Made by a program: the position numbers and the translations under genes
Source: Alisma plantago-aquatica
Taxonomy: Eukaryota > Streptophyta > Magnoliopsida > Alismatales > Alismataceae
Reading direction: 5' to 3'
Assembly: GCA_963693085.1 (NCBI GenBank)
Contig: OY856414.1
Span: forward strand, 264,901,501 to 264,965,500
DNA length: 64,000 bases
Notes under the pieces: generated by a model
The model's database searches: none
Seen by the model: the letters and a program-made list of their open reading frames with translations, nothing else
Told to the model about the DNA's origin: nothing
Shown here: positions 11,381 through 23,347 of the stretch, piece by piece
How the letters are laid out: every line of letters begins with the position of its first letter
Numbering within the stretch: the stretch's first letter is position 1

Positions 11381-13456
11381 TGAAACCTTAATAATGATGT
11401 GAAATTCTAACCTAAGGTGATGCTATATAATGAAATATGAAACCTTGATATGAAATCCTAACCTTGATATAGGGTAAAGGTATGTGAAGCCCTAATCTTG
11501 GGTAATATGTTGATAAACCATAACCCTAATTTGGGTAATGGGATGAGTATTCCTAATTGACATCAATTGAGAAATCCTAGCTCTAATGAAAAAGTAGTGA
11601 TGTTACTCTTACATTGCATAGTACTGAAATGTAATTGATAGATCTGTTATCATGTGCACTAATCATGCAGGTATCATGAGATGTTAGACATAGCCAGGTA
11701 TGAGCTGTGATGTTTTATTATTGGAATTGTTTTATGGGCCTTGTGAGCCATAATATGCTTTGTTTCCTATTAAGAGGTAACAAGAGATCAATGGGCTTCA
11801 AGAGCCATGTGAAATACATGTACTGCAAAGTATCATGTTTATCTTGGTCAGATGACCTAAAGATGTTAGTTACCTAATAAGTGGTAACAAGTGTTCTTGA
11901 TGAATTGAGCGTTTGAATACCCATATTCCATAATCATGATGATGATATGTTAAGGGATGAGAATACCCTGATGTGACAAGGGATATTGAAATCCCAATGT
12001 TTTATAAAGCTTTGAAAAGGACTTGATAGAAGTAGTACTCATTCTTTGTAGCATTTGTTATAATGAATTATATTTTGAAAACATGATTGATGCTAAAAGA
12101 ATATGGCAATGTACTTAATTAATCAAGTGAAATATTATCATGTAGAGCCTTGGGCATAGATCCATCATTGTTAGTAGATTGGTGATGGTGAAACAGGTTT
12201 TCGTACGGGAACTCCTGGAGGGCATACTATTGAGTATGTGGGGGTTATGGGCGCGAATATCCTTATGCCCTAATGGAGGAATGGATGTAAGGTAAACATT
12301 AAATCTCTCAATCGTTCATTATATATGTCAGGATGGATGTATCACTAATCTCACGAATGTCGGGATGGATGTATCACTAATCTCCCGATGATGATATTAA
12401 TGTCGGATCGATGTGAGATAATATGAAATCTCTCGATTGCGAAGAGAGTACAGCATGCCACTGTAACTCTAATAGCAAAGTTGCTAGTATACCCTGAAAA
12501 GCTATTTAGCAGAGACACAAGATGTCCTGCATTTGGTCCTCATGCTGACTGAGGAAGATGAGGTCATGGGAATTCAGCTCTTCCATTGACCTATGTATGG
12601 TACCGATTTCGATTTCACAATGGTCGGTTGGAGAATGAGCGGTATACCTCATCTCCTCGGGGCTTAAGTATGATTGTAAAATGTAATCAGCCGTGTAGCG
12701 TATTTGCTTAAGGTTGAAATACAAGAATCACTGATTGATGATACCTTACTTAGCATATCTTAGATAGATAAATGTTATACATGTTCTTCATATTCCTTAA
12801 TTGATAAATGACATACTTATTTACTTTGAAAAAGAACATTGCTCTTATATGCTTAGATAATTGAATTATCTTTTGTTGAATACTTATGAATCTTCTGCTC
12901 AGTTTTATTCTACTAAACTACAATAATAATATTTTCTGGTAGAGAGTTATATCTCTCACTAGGAAAATTTCAATTGTCTCACCCCCGTGGGATTTAACTT
13001 TTTAGGTAAATGCAAAAGAAGAAGCAGAAACCCTACAGTAGGGGAAAAACAGCAAGAGCAGCAGCAGCAGGGATAGCAGTGACATCCAGGTGGAGACACT
13101 GGTTGTCATGTTTGTATATAGAGTCCTATGTGTCGTTTCTGTACTCTCAGGTCCTCAGAGTCAGTAGTTAGTTTAATGAACCGGTCTGAGATTTTGGCTT
13201 AATGCCTCAATGTTTTTATGCTGCCTATGTACAGTTTTAACAGGGCAGTTGATGTATGTGATCCTCAAGAAGGAATTGTATAAGACATGTACTTACGAAC
13301 TAGGATGTAATAGAATTACTTTGGTTTTTTTGAAAGAGTTTTCCAATGTATGGATCTCTTTGTAAAAAGTTTTAATTTTTAGCAATTTTCAGTAATTCCG
13401 CTGTTAACAAACGCTTCCGCTTAAGTAAATCATGTTCTTGAGAGTTGAATGCCACA

Positions 13457-16400
13457 CATACCTTGGGGTGTTAGTCAAATTCTTAAAATCTAAATCATTG
13501 ATCCATGTTGGGGTTATAAGTTGTTCCAAGGTTCATAATTCCGATGGTTGAGAAAAATCACCATGAAAATGTAAATCTTTGATGGCTCATACAAGGGACT
13601 TGAATAGGAGGATAAGAGAGAAGTTTAGGGTGGCCTATTGGTCAAGTGATTTCTGTGTGTGTGAAGGCCATGGAGAGGGGTCTATATATAGGACTATTTG
13701 TCTTGGGTAGAAAGAAGCTTACCTATTTTTGTTTACAAAGGAAAATATACAACACATGTTATAAATGGAGAGAAGTCAAGAATTTGTTAAGAAATGATAG
13801 GTAAGAAAATTAAAAACCATATCAAATGGGATGTATTAAATTAATCAAATTAACAATTAATGTTTCCAATATTGTATATTCTCTTTTCAAATTTATTTGA
13901 GGGTCTAAACAAAGTTAACATAAAGTACATTTTGACACATATGTTAACAAGACATGTAGAATTGGAATTGTTCATTAGTTTTCATTTTTAGAATGTTTAA
14001 TTTGTCATTTAGTTTACTTAAATCCTTTTAGCATTAACTTGTTAATCATTTTATCTTTTGTTTATGGGTACTAGTATTATCCAACTAAAAAGGACTTTGG
14101 CAATTGGACCAACTAATATATGAGAAATAAATTTGACATTACTTTCTTGTTTAAAAAGTCTATAGTGGATTATTTGATATACATGAACATTTTACTTACT
14201 ATATTGGGTATTTATGATCCTTTTAAAATTTTCCACTCATGAGAGAAGTAAATAATATCTTATATTTACTTTAATTCCTTAATCTCTCTTCATTTCCTAA
14301 ACTATGCTTATTTCTAATATCTTTTGAACAATAGTAACTTAGTTCATGTTAATTGTTTCCATAATATTAATAACATCCTTAGAGATAATATAAGAAGGGA
14401 AATATGTATTCTCTTACTAACTTTTACTACTAACATTTTACATCAAATTATTTAGTACATACAAGTGTGATGTTATAATTTAAATATGTATTAATATGTG
14501 TGTTTCTAAAATAAATTTTGAATTTTATTTCTTATATGTTGCATGTACAACATTGTTTCCCATTATGTTACACCACAATATTATTTATTGCAATCCATAC
14601 AGGTTGGTTTATATTATTTTTTTCATATGTTAGATGTTTTCTTTTTAATAATAAATTCAATATTTTGGCATTATCTTTCATTTTTCTTTTCTTATAGAAT
14701 TTGAGGCATCTAGAAACTCCTAAAATATGTGAAACTTTGCCTACAAGAAAAATTGAACATGAAGAAAATGGTTTTGCAATTAATTCTTTCTGTTGTGGTT
14801 GTTTAGCATTTTATTTAATATTTTGGGCTTAAATGTACATTCTCTCTCCTAAACTACACTAGGATAGACAAGTTTGTCTAAATAAGATGAAAATTCACAC
14901 ATAGACTAATTTTAGTATGTGGATGTTGAATTTGAGGTTTAACTCCACTTTGTAAACTTTAATAATTTATTTTATTCTTTTGGATCTTATTCTAATTTAT
15001 CCAAATGGAATTAATATAGTTACCATTATGCAAACCATGTGAAACTTGGCACTCAAGGAAATTGGACCCATGGAACATTTTTCATCATTATATTTTACTT
15101 TTAATATTCCCTTTTATGAGTTGTGTAACTATTATAATATTTTGCTTATTACCATTATGTTTATAAAAATAAAGCATCCACTTTAAGTCTTATTATCTAC
15201 AATACATTTGTAAAAGATCTACACATTTTACATATTTGATCCATTAATTTCATATTTACATAAATAATCAAATATTATTAATATTTATGGACATGGAATT
15301 ACCAATTGTTACTCCAAAGCATATTATTCATTTTTATTTAGCCATTATGGTAGTAAAGAAAGTACATGTAACATATTTCATGATTTTTGTTATAGCTTGG
15401 CATATAATTAAGTCATTATGTAAATGTGTTTTAATTTTTATCCTTGTTTGATCACATCTCAAGAACGAACCTCACTAGCTTTCTAATGAAAGAATAGAGT
15501 AGGATTCAAGGTTCTGGTTTGTCATAGTTTTTTGGGCATTAAAATTGGGATTGGGGTAAGAATGGCTCCCTGGTAGTTGGCATCATAGCTAGACATATAA
15601 TCTCTATATGATTATTTTTTAAAATTTATCTCTAATGAACCTAGAAAATTCTAAAGTCCACAATGATGAAACTTGGGGTGTCTAGAATTGAGCACATTAG
15701 CATATGGCTTGTTATACCTCCTATTTTTCTCACAATAGTGGTTGAGGTTCCCTACTCTACCCGGCCCTAGTAGATCCAAAGATGGACCTAGCGGTTCTCC
15801 TTTGAGTTCATAGAGAGTCTTCCATCATATCATCTTTTCTCTAAGGAATACCCTAAACCATCCATTAGATCGAGGTAGGGTGACTCCTCATCTTTTCTCT
15901 CTTTGTTAGGATGTCTTGACTTTCCCTATACTTTCCCAATTTTGGTTAGCAGTTGAAATAACTAAAACTTGAGAAAAATGACAAATTGACTAAGATGATT
16001 TGACTCTTGACTTGAACATATTATGAGAACTAAATGTACTCTTTCAATAATGCAACAATGATATACTCAAAAAGAGCATAAGAACTTTAGTATGATGGCC
16101 TTCTCCAACTGAGATAGAGGGGATCCACTCCTTACTTAATTGAGGAATAATCCCATCTAATCCAAACACACTAACAAGTGTGTTGGAATAGGTGTATTTT
16201 TTATTTCTCAAATGAATGATATACAAGAATAAATACCAAGACTATTTCAATTCATAAGATTACATAATAATCTCCTACTTGGGGTTTACATGAAAGAATG
16301 TAACTCATCACTTTTCCAAACATATCCATTATTGAGAAGAAGGATAATTATCAAGGGGGTGTCACAAACATGATAATCATTGCATAAAAATAGAGTTCAT

Positions 16401-16799
16401 ATATAAACCAACACATGATACAATTTAATTTCTCACATCTTAATGTCATAACATTCATTTCACACTTAAAACTCGTACATGTTTCTCATCACTTGAAAAG
16501 GAATATAAAGGGATCATTTAATATAGTTGGCACCCCACTAGTTTTTTCCTTCTTAAATATCTTTGGACTAGTCCTTGCACATCAGATAGCTCCATTCTAT
16601 AATCTTGCTCCTTACCTACAGCAATCGTGCCCCTAGCCATGCATCAAACAAATTGGTAAGTGATTAAACATATTATATCTTAAAGGAAGCATGTAAACTA
16701 AGAATAAACTCTTAAGAATTAATCATTGAATAAAATACAAAATTTCTTTTAGATTATTTCTTAGATCTAGACTTATATAAGAATCCTTAGATTTTGTAT
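13457..16799. other. AT-rich unassigned stretch between the Tekay element and the LINE
   Basis: No convincing gene or element domain on either strand. The sequence is strongly AT-rich, especially 13760-15450. 13680-13700 (GGGGTCTATATATAGGAC) and the text around 15470-15960 and 16040-16400 have the feel of old LTR debris, but no paired terminus was found. Frames of 60-73 codons here have no recognisable motif and are probably chance. Confidence 0.5.
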
Positions 16800-16861
16800 C
16801 AAAGTGCCTCTTCTCTTATGTTGAAGTGCCTCTTCTCTCATGCACTGAAGTGTCTCTTAGT
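16800..16861 (+). repeat. Small imperfect tandem repeat (about 23 bp, 2.5 units)
   Basis: AAGTGCCTCTTCTCT recurs at about 16803 and 16825, with a third, truncated AAGTGTCTCTTAG at about 16849. It lies just upstream of the LINE ORF1 and could be part of its 5' UTR, as tandem units are common there (inference). Confidence 0.5.
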
Positions 16862-17042
16862 TTTGCTTTCAGTAGCCTCTTGGTGATGATCTTATATAAG
16901 TTATATTTTAACATTATCTTTCTCTTGAAAACTCTTAACTTTCTCTTAGATCTTATTTCTAACTTTATCTTTAATGTGCATGAAAATGATACAATAATAT
17001 TGAAAATAAGCATGACATTCAGTTCATTATAGAATTAAGACG

Positions 17043-18345
17043 ATGGCCCTAAGCGGAAAGGCAACTGGGAGGGTGACAGATTGGGTGATCCCGTGTCATC
17101 GACCACCCCCATGGGAAAATACAAGGAAGTGGAAGGTGAAGGGCTTGGAAGTTGACTCTGAGGTTGTAGATCCAGACTCAAATATTCATCATATTCAAGA
17201 TCCTACAAGATGGGAGTCATTTCATAAGAAGGACCAAGGTAGTTCGTTGTTGCTAAATCGGAAAGAGATAAAACTGTTGGAAGGCAAACCAATGTACCTG
17301 AAGGAGGAAGCTAAACAGAATGTAGGTAAATGGAGTAGATGTTTGATTGGATATATCCTCCTCTTTAGATCTCATCTACCTACTCCCAAAAACTATATGT
17401 CTTAGATGTGGAATCCTCACATATCTATAGAAATATTTAAAAGAGGAGAAGGCTTCTTCATCATCAAGTTTTTGAATCTGAAGGATCTGAAGTTTGCACT
17501 TACTGGTGATTGGTATGCCAAAAATACACCAATGTTGCTAAAGAAATGGAAGATTGGCAATAATCTAGTCAAGTCAAGATTGAAGGAAGTTTTGTTGCAT
17601 GCGAGAGTATATAACTTGCCACTGGAACTCTGTGGCGGTAGGATGTTTGGAATAATTGGTTTGCTAATAGGCAATCCTTTGAAGATGGATGAACGAACTA
17701 AATATTGTCAAAGAATAGAATAGACAAGGTTCAAGTGTTGATGTCCTAGGAGATGGAGTATCCATGGTCTATTACTCTTAGTGATAATAAAGGCGAAGAA
17801 CATGAAGTTTACATTGACTATGAGTGGTTTCCTTATAAATGAAGACTTTGTGTCTATCTGGGACATGATGATTGTATGGAGCCTTGCTTTGGTGTGACCT
17901 AGGTTATCAATGATGAATCTAAAGGTAGAATGATGGTTTGTAATAAGAAGATTACTGAGCCAGCTATTCAAGTTTTAAAAGTTGTTCAAGATGAGTCTAA
18001 CAATTCTATCAGGGTAAATGAGATCTTTAAACAACATAATGAAGAACTAGTAGGGAAGAATAGGGTAATGTTGAATGAAGAAGGGAGATTTTTTCCTTCA
18101 ACCCCGATTCCCATTTTTTTGAACATTTCTGCAAACAATAATATCAATCCTTAGGCATTATCTTCCAATGAATTTGATGTGAAGAAGAAGGTCAAGTCCC
18201 CACCACAATGTCAAGTGAATCCCAATGTTGGCATCTTACACAGAGTTGCTAATTCTATTCTTTCTTATATGTCAAACAATTTTGGAGGTCTAGAAATCAT
18301 CAATGAAGATACTAAGGCTACTAGTTTAACAGTGCCATCAAATAA
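17043..18345 (+). pseudogene. LINE ORF1: DUF4283 and CCHC nucleic-acid-binding protein (broken)
   Basis: The ATG at 17043 opens 120 codons to a TAG at 17403, and the same frame continues to 17723. Residues around HISIEIFKRGEGFFIIKF and the segment DWYAKNTPMLLKKW are the DUF4283 domain of plant LINE ORF1 proteins. After a frame change, VYIDYEWFPYK then RLCVYLGHDDC (about 17803-17872) is the remains of the following CCHC knuckle; its first Cys position is a TGA stop. The rest to about 18340 is a degraded tail. In active elements ORF1 binds element RNA and is needed for retrotransposition. At least two stops and one frameshift make it nonfunctional. Confidence 0.82.
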
Positions 18346-20790
18346 ATGAACCCTTCAATGCATATCACCTCTTGGAACGTCAGGGGCATCAGTAATAAAG
18401 TCATGAGTGTTCAAGAGGAGATAAGGAGGTCTAGGAGCAATATCATTATCTTAAATGAATATAAACTAAGATCAAGTAAGATTGTGAAGTTTATGAATAA
18501 ATATTTTGCATATTTCAATCGGTTGGCTAACCTGGATATGCGGTTCTTCTAGTCTTTGGAAATTTTGTATTAGAGTTGCCTTCTTTGAGCTACTACACAT
18601 GAGACTTTTGTCTAATAATTGATTCTTAAGCATAAGTGACCACCTTTGTTGAAGACTAGAATAAAGAAGTGTGGATGGTTTATGAAGAGTTGATGCATGA
18701 CCCTAATTATATTCAAAATGCTATGGTGGAATGTTATTCAATTTTTTTTGTAGAGACAAGCCAAGTGGAGTATGGGAAGGTAAATGAGAAGGATTTCACA
18801 TCTCTAAACAACATAGTATTATGCGTACTGGTCATGTTCCTTGGAAAAGAAGTTGAAGATGTGGTTTCTAATCTCAATGAAGATAGGGGCCCTAACCCTA
18901 ATGGTTTAATGGGATTTTCTTCAAGAAATCGTGGGAGGTAATAGGTGATGATGTTGTTGAAGTTGTGAAGGAGTTTATTTTTAAAGGGAGTCTACTTACA
19001 GATTCAAATAGTACTTTCATTAGTCTCCTACCCAAAGGTACATTTTCATTTGTTATACCTAACTAGAGACATGTAGCTTTGTGTAATATATTCTATGAGA
19101 CCATATCAAAAATCTTAGCAAACAGACTTCAAAAAGTGTTGTTGTCTATTATTGATGATAATCAATGTGCCTTCATTAAAGGCAGAACTATCAAGGATGA
19201 TATTCATCTATCTAATGCAATCCTTAGTGATTTTGAGAAGGCTACAAATTTGAGTATTTGCATTCAAGCTGATGTTTCAAAAGCATTTGATTTGGTCAGT
19301 GGGAAGTTTCTTTATTTTGTTCTGCATAAAATGGTTTTCCCTTCTAAGTGGATTAGATGTATTGAAGGAATTTTTCACACTACATTTTATCAAATTCTTG
19401 TGAATGACGAGCCAACTATTCCCATTTTCCCATCCAATGGAGTAAGGCATGGGGGCCTATTTCCCTGTATCTTTTTGTTATCACTATGTAGGGTTTTTCT
19501 AAAATGCTAAAACTAAAAATCTGGGAGAAGACTATCTATCTTGTTCATGCGCTGAAAAACTACATGTGTTCTCTTCTTATAATCAATGATGATTTAGTGA
19601 TCTTTGCCAAGGCCGAAGATGAGAATGTTAGGAACCTTAGGTCCCTTCTTGACAAGTTCAATAACTTATCAAGTTTGGATATCAATTATTCTAAAAGCTA
19701 TTTTTTTGTGGAAAGAAGACGGATGATGATTCTCTATTAAATATCCTGGGCATGAAGGAAGATGAGATGAATAATTCTAAATATCTAGGTTTACCATTGT
19801 TTGTTGGGAAGTTAAGTAAGAAATTTTGTTTTGTGCTTATTGATAGAATCAAAAGAAGGTTGGAAAGTTGGAAGGGTAGATTACTCTCTCTTGTGGGGAG
19901 ATTTGAGTTAGTGAAATTTACCCTATCCACGATGCATCACTTTTGGGGTTTTTTCTTTCCCTATCCCCAGTTCCACATTGGAGGAGATTAACAAATTGTG
20001 TAGGGACTTTTTATGCGGCCAATTTAAAGATAAAAGAAACATCCATCTTATCAAATGGGACACTATTACTTTGCCAAGAAAATAAGGAGGCCTTGGAGTG
20101 AGAAAGTGCAAGGAAGTTGCAAAAGCATGCCTCATTCTCAATGCATGGGATATATCTAACAAGAAAAACTCATTGTGGGTGAAGTTGGTTGGAGAGAAAT
20201 ATCTGAAGAAACAATCATTCTATAGTGTAACTAAGTCCTCAGAATTTTCATGGATGTTCAAAAATGTCTTAAGAGTAAGGGATGTGTTGCTAGCTCTTAT
20301 TGAGTTCAAGGAAGGGACAAGAGAAATATTGAAAACTTGCCAAGATCTTTGGCTTAATCATAAATTATTGAGTGATTTTCTTCATAGGGAGATGATCATT
20401 AGTGTTGGTAATCCATATGATTCTCATTTGAGCTTCATCATCACTAAAAAAAATAATATATCCCTTCTTCAAGATGCTCGCAGTCTTTTTGTAACACTGT
20501 GAAATAGGCCAACATTAGTACTCCAGAAGATGATCATATTATTTTCAAAGGGTGAAAGTCTAAAAATATTAGAAGCATTTGGGAAAATAATATGGTCAAA
20601 GGTATTAAGGATGATGGTTTGAAATTGATCTGGGGGTGTAAAAGCCAGTTCAACAGTTTGATTCAATTATGGAAAGTAAAATATAATAAGTCACCTACCT
20701 ATGACTACTCGAGAAGAAGGGGAATTATTGTTGTCTCCATATGTTTTCTATGCATGAGAGATTACAAATATGTTGTCCATATTTGATTTA
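18346..20790 (+). pseudogene. LINE ORF2: AP endonuclease remnant and reverse transcriptase (broken)
   Basis: ORF2 opens MNPSMHITSWNVRGISNK, the N-terminus of an AP-like endonuclease. Most of the endonuclease and the early RT are missing: only about 500 bp separate this start from the RT region near 18830 (LGKEVEDVVSNLNEDRGPNP). RT follows with FISLLPKG (about 19015), NRLQKVL and CAFIKGR (about 19120-19185), ADVSKAFDLV (19270), SNGVRHGG (about 19432-19455) and the catalytic box INDD near 19582-19593. The conserved post-RT block (RRLESWKGRLLSLVGRFELV) is at 19855-19915, and a zf-RVT-like tail runs to about 20700. Several stops and frame changes. Function lost: nicking target DNA and target-primed reverse transcription in the nucleus. 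Confidence 0.88.
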
Positions 20791-21735
20791 CTTGCTTTTA
20801 AGTTTCTGATCTGTGGTGATTATCTTGTCATTTGAATACTATAAGCACAATTACCAATAAATGGGATGAGTTGATAAGCATGAAAGACTATAAAGCCAAG
20901 AACATCTATCCTCCCATTATTTACAACATTTGCCTCTAAATAAATAGAAGAGTACATACTAATAGCTCCAAGATTGTGGATGTGCTTTGGAAGATGATCT
21001 GGTCTGATTATGAGATTCCCAGCTAATTCTTTTTGGGTATGTTTTTTGGTAGTTGTTAATTTCTTGAATTTCAATGTGCTATAAAGGTTGTTTGGGTGTA
21101 AGCACCTTTGAGACTGTGGTGCCCATCTTTCTCTCAGGGCTCTTAATTTCTTTTAGAGATCAACAATTTTCTCTGAGGGGTTAGTCTAGAGTTCTGATGT
21201 GATGTCGTGGATATCTAGGTGCTGAAAATTGTATGCTTAGATTTCTATAGTCTGTTGTGTTGTCTGTGGTTCAAAGGAAGATATTAGTGTTTACAATTTT
21301 GCATTTTTAGATAGTGTATATATGGACAGTTCATATATGGCGCTTTGTTTTGTCTCTTGGATTTTATAGAAGAGTCTTTGAGCTATGAAGGAGGTTTGGG
21401 ACAAAAGTTGATTCTTTGAGTATGAGAAACCCTTCACTTCCTCAGATTTTGTCGTTCTAGTTGAGCATTCCTTTGTTTGAGTTGATAGTTTCTAGGTGCT
21501 CAGAGGAGGGGATATTGGTTGGTTTTAAGAGATAAGGTTATTTTTTCTCTCTAGACATCCTTACCTGATGCATCTTTTTGGAGTTTTCATTGATGATCCT
21601 TCTTTGCGGTTGGATGATCATATAGATAGATTGAAAAAGACAACATACACTTGTATAGTAAAGCAAAAAATTCCTTTTAGCTAGATTCTACAAGTGGTTT
21701 GTAATACTCCTTTTTTAAAATAAAAAAAGAAAGAT
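20791..21735 (+). other. Probable 3' UTR of the LINE
   Basis: There is no coding signal after the ORF2 tail. The stretch is T-rich with an A-rich end (21716-21735), as expected for a LINE 3' UTR plus short tail. Assignment rests on position and the terminal A-rich run only. Confidence 0.5.
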
Positions 21736-21833
21736 AAGTGTGACCGACCAAAAAAAACATCAAATAATATACTCATAGCATTCATTCTACATATATACTT
21801 AAAATCAACCAATACTTATGTTCAAATTGCATG

Positions 21834-22856
21834 CACTGAAATAGAAAAGGGATATCCCATTGGTCATTTTATGCATATGTCATCAGTTTACAATTGATGA
21901 CTAAGTGGGTGATGCTAAAACTTAGGACATACATCATCATTTAAAGAAATCAAAGACATACATCTATGTCATCGGTTGAACATTACAGTCAAACCAATGA
22001 CATTAGACACAATATGCAACAAAAATGTGGTATTCCTTGATTACTCCTCATCGGTTATTCAAAATGAACTGATGAGATATGTATTGAAAATGGTTTCTCT
22101 TTATCATTCCTCTCCATCTTATGAATGAGGAATAACCGATGATGAATAGCATGTAGTAAGTTTCCTTAGTGAATAAATAGTGAAAATTAAGGGATATCTT
22201 GTTAGCTTTCTAGATCTAACTGACAAATTACGTTTATGTAGTCACTTATTTCATAATAAATGACTACATATCTTGTTGCTTTTATCATTAAGTGAAAATG
22301 AAGTAATATACCGTCAGTTTTCTTACAAGTAACGGACAAAGTATGTATATGTAGTTGGTTATTTTGAAATAATTGAGGAGGAATGTTTGTATTTTTTTAT
22401 ATAGCATGTCTACAGTCCTGTTGTCCAACTGCTAGTCTATTTATTTCCTGTAGTTCTTTAGAACTGAAAATTTTCATCAGAACTATAGGCCTCTACAAGC
22501 ATTGTAGCTTAACAATAGGTTTGCAAACCTACAAAGAGAAAGATATAAATGAATAGACATGCATTTGATACAATATATGCACAAACATTCCAGCAAACCT
22601 CAACATTCTATCATTTTTAACTTCAAATGCATACACATATGCATGAACTCATAGCTCAATTGATTCATTACCTAGCCACACATTCAACTTTCATACATAT
22701 GCAAAAATACACAACATTCTCCTCATGCACTTCACATTTAATTCACACACACATATGTATGAATAAATATATACATCAGTTGTCACAGAGTTGAAGTTCA
22801 TAATGTAATAATTAAAAAAAATAGTGACATCAAAGTTTGAACTACAAAAATATCAA
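21834..22856 (-). repeat. Subterminal region of the CACTA element
   Basis: Copies of TCATCGGTT and its complement occur in both orientations: TCATCGGTTGA (about 21969), CTCATCGGTTATT (about 22048) with AACTGATGAG about 20 nt on, and AATAACCGATGATGAA (about 22131). Such inverted short repeats are typical of CACTA subterminal transposase-binding regions. 22237-22268 forms a hairpin with 14-bp arms (one mismatch) and a TCAT loop. No gene is seen. Confidence 0.5.
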
Positions 22857-23316
22857 TCAAACCTTCCAATTATCTGACAAGTCCACATGTTTGATGAAGC
22901 AATCTATCCACTATTCACGTAGGTCATTCAGCTACTCCAATGTATAAGTTCAATGATGTCAAAAAAACTACAAAGAGAATGAGATGTAATTCTAAATAGA
23001 TTTGATTGTTTGTATTGTCAAATGAGACTAGTTCATTAGTATGATCCAAGATTAATAACATTATTTCTTCATACATTTGATCTGTTGTGTGTGTGTGACA
23101 ATTGTCTACGTGTACAATATCATGTGATATGTGTATGCCCAATCATTGTCTTGTACATGTCACTATAGATTTACAATTATGTTAGTAAATATAATTAAGT
23201 AGATTTGGTAATATATATGCAATTGGAATGAGAAGACTACATTAACACTCTTCTAATTAATTGATTGCTTTTTCTTATCTACTTTCTCTTAGCCGGTACA
23301 AAATGCTTTCACACCC
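22857..23316 (-). pseudogene. 3' exons of CACTA Ulp1-like protease gene
   Basis: On the minus strand a splice acceptor (ACTTATAG at 23317-23324) precedes an exon starting at 23316 with codons for GCESILYRLREK. The C-terminus ELNDLREQWIDCFIKHV, then NWKV and a stop at 22857, matches the end typical of CACTA-carried Ulp1 proteins. The stretch between (about 22930-23280) is degraded; a 72-codon frame there shows no clear motif. The upstream part of the gene is on the other side of copia I. The protein family cleaves SUMO-like conjugates; its role in transposition is unknown. Confidence 0.6.
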
Positions 23317-23347
23317 CTATAAGTTAAATTAATAGATATGTTTGTTA

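Larger units (their letters stand above)
1..13456 (+). mobile_element. Ty3/gypsy LTR retrotransposon, Tekay-type chromovirus (5' end outside window)
   Basis: Positions 1-3283 recur as 9898-13456 with about 95% identity (about a dozen mismatches over a hand-aligned 240 bp near the 3' end), and they flank a gag-PR-RT-RNH-INT-chromodomain frame. Domain order and the C-terminal chromodomain identify a chromovirus; wording of the RT and chromodomain is Tekay/Del-like. The 3' LTR begins TGTAACATCC at 8117, right after a purine-rich tract, and ends GCCACA at 13456. The 5' LTR starts before the window, so target duplications cannot be checked. All coding parts carry nonsense changes, so the copy is dead. 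The LTR divergence implies an insertion perhaps a few million years old under usual plant substitution rates (inference). Confidence 0.93.
8117..13456 (+). repeat. 3' LTR of the Tekay-like element (about 5.34 kb)
   Basis: It starts TG and ends CA. The start is set by the polypurine tract and the TGTAACATCC opening typical of Tekay LTRs; the end is set by where homology with the 5' copy stops. No coding region is seen. The U3 part (8117 to about 9500) includes an AT-rich stretch with TTATAAACA near 9003 that might be a TATA box (weak). Two internal repeat arrays are listed separately. At 5.3 kb it is very long for this lineage. Confidence 0.88.
17043..21735 (+). mobile_element. L1-type LINE retrotransposon, decayed and internally deleted
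   Basis: It has, in order, a DUF4283/zinc-knuckle ORF1, the start of an AP-endonuclease domain, a LINE reverse transcriptase and the usual post-RT region. It ends in a 3' UTR whose last bases are A-rich (TTTTTTAAAATAAAAAAAGA near 21712-21731), resembling a LINE tail. The 5' limit is uncertain and may reach back to about 16800. No target duplication was identified. Confidence 0.85.

Noticed and set aside
13457..16799. Host gene between the Tekay element and the LINE
   Set aside because: No frame longer than 73 codons, no splice-linked motif and strong AT-richness; nothing supports a gene.
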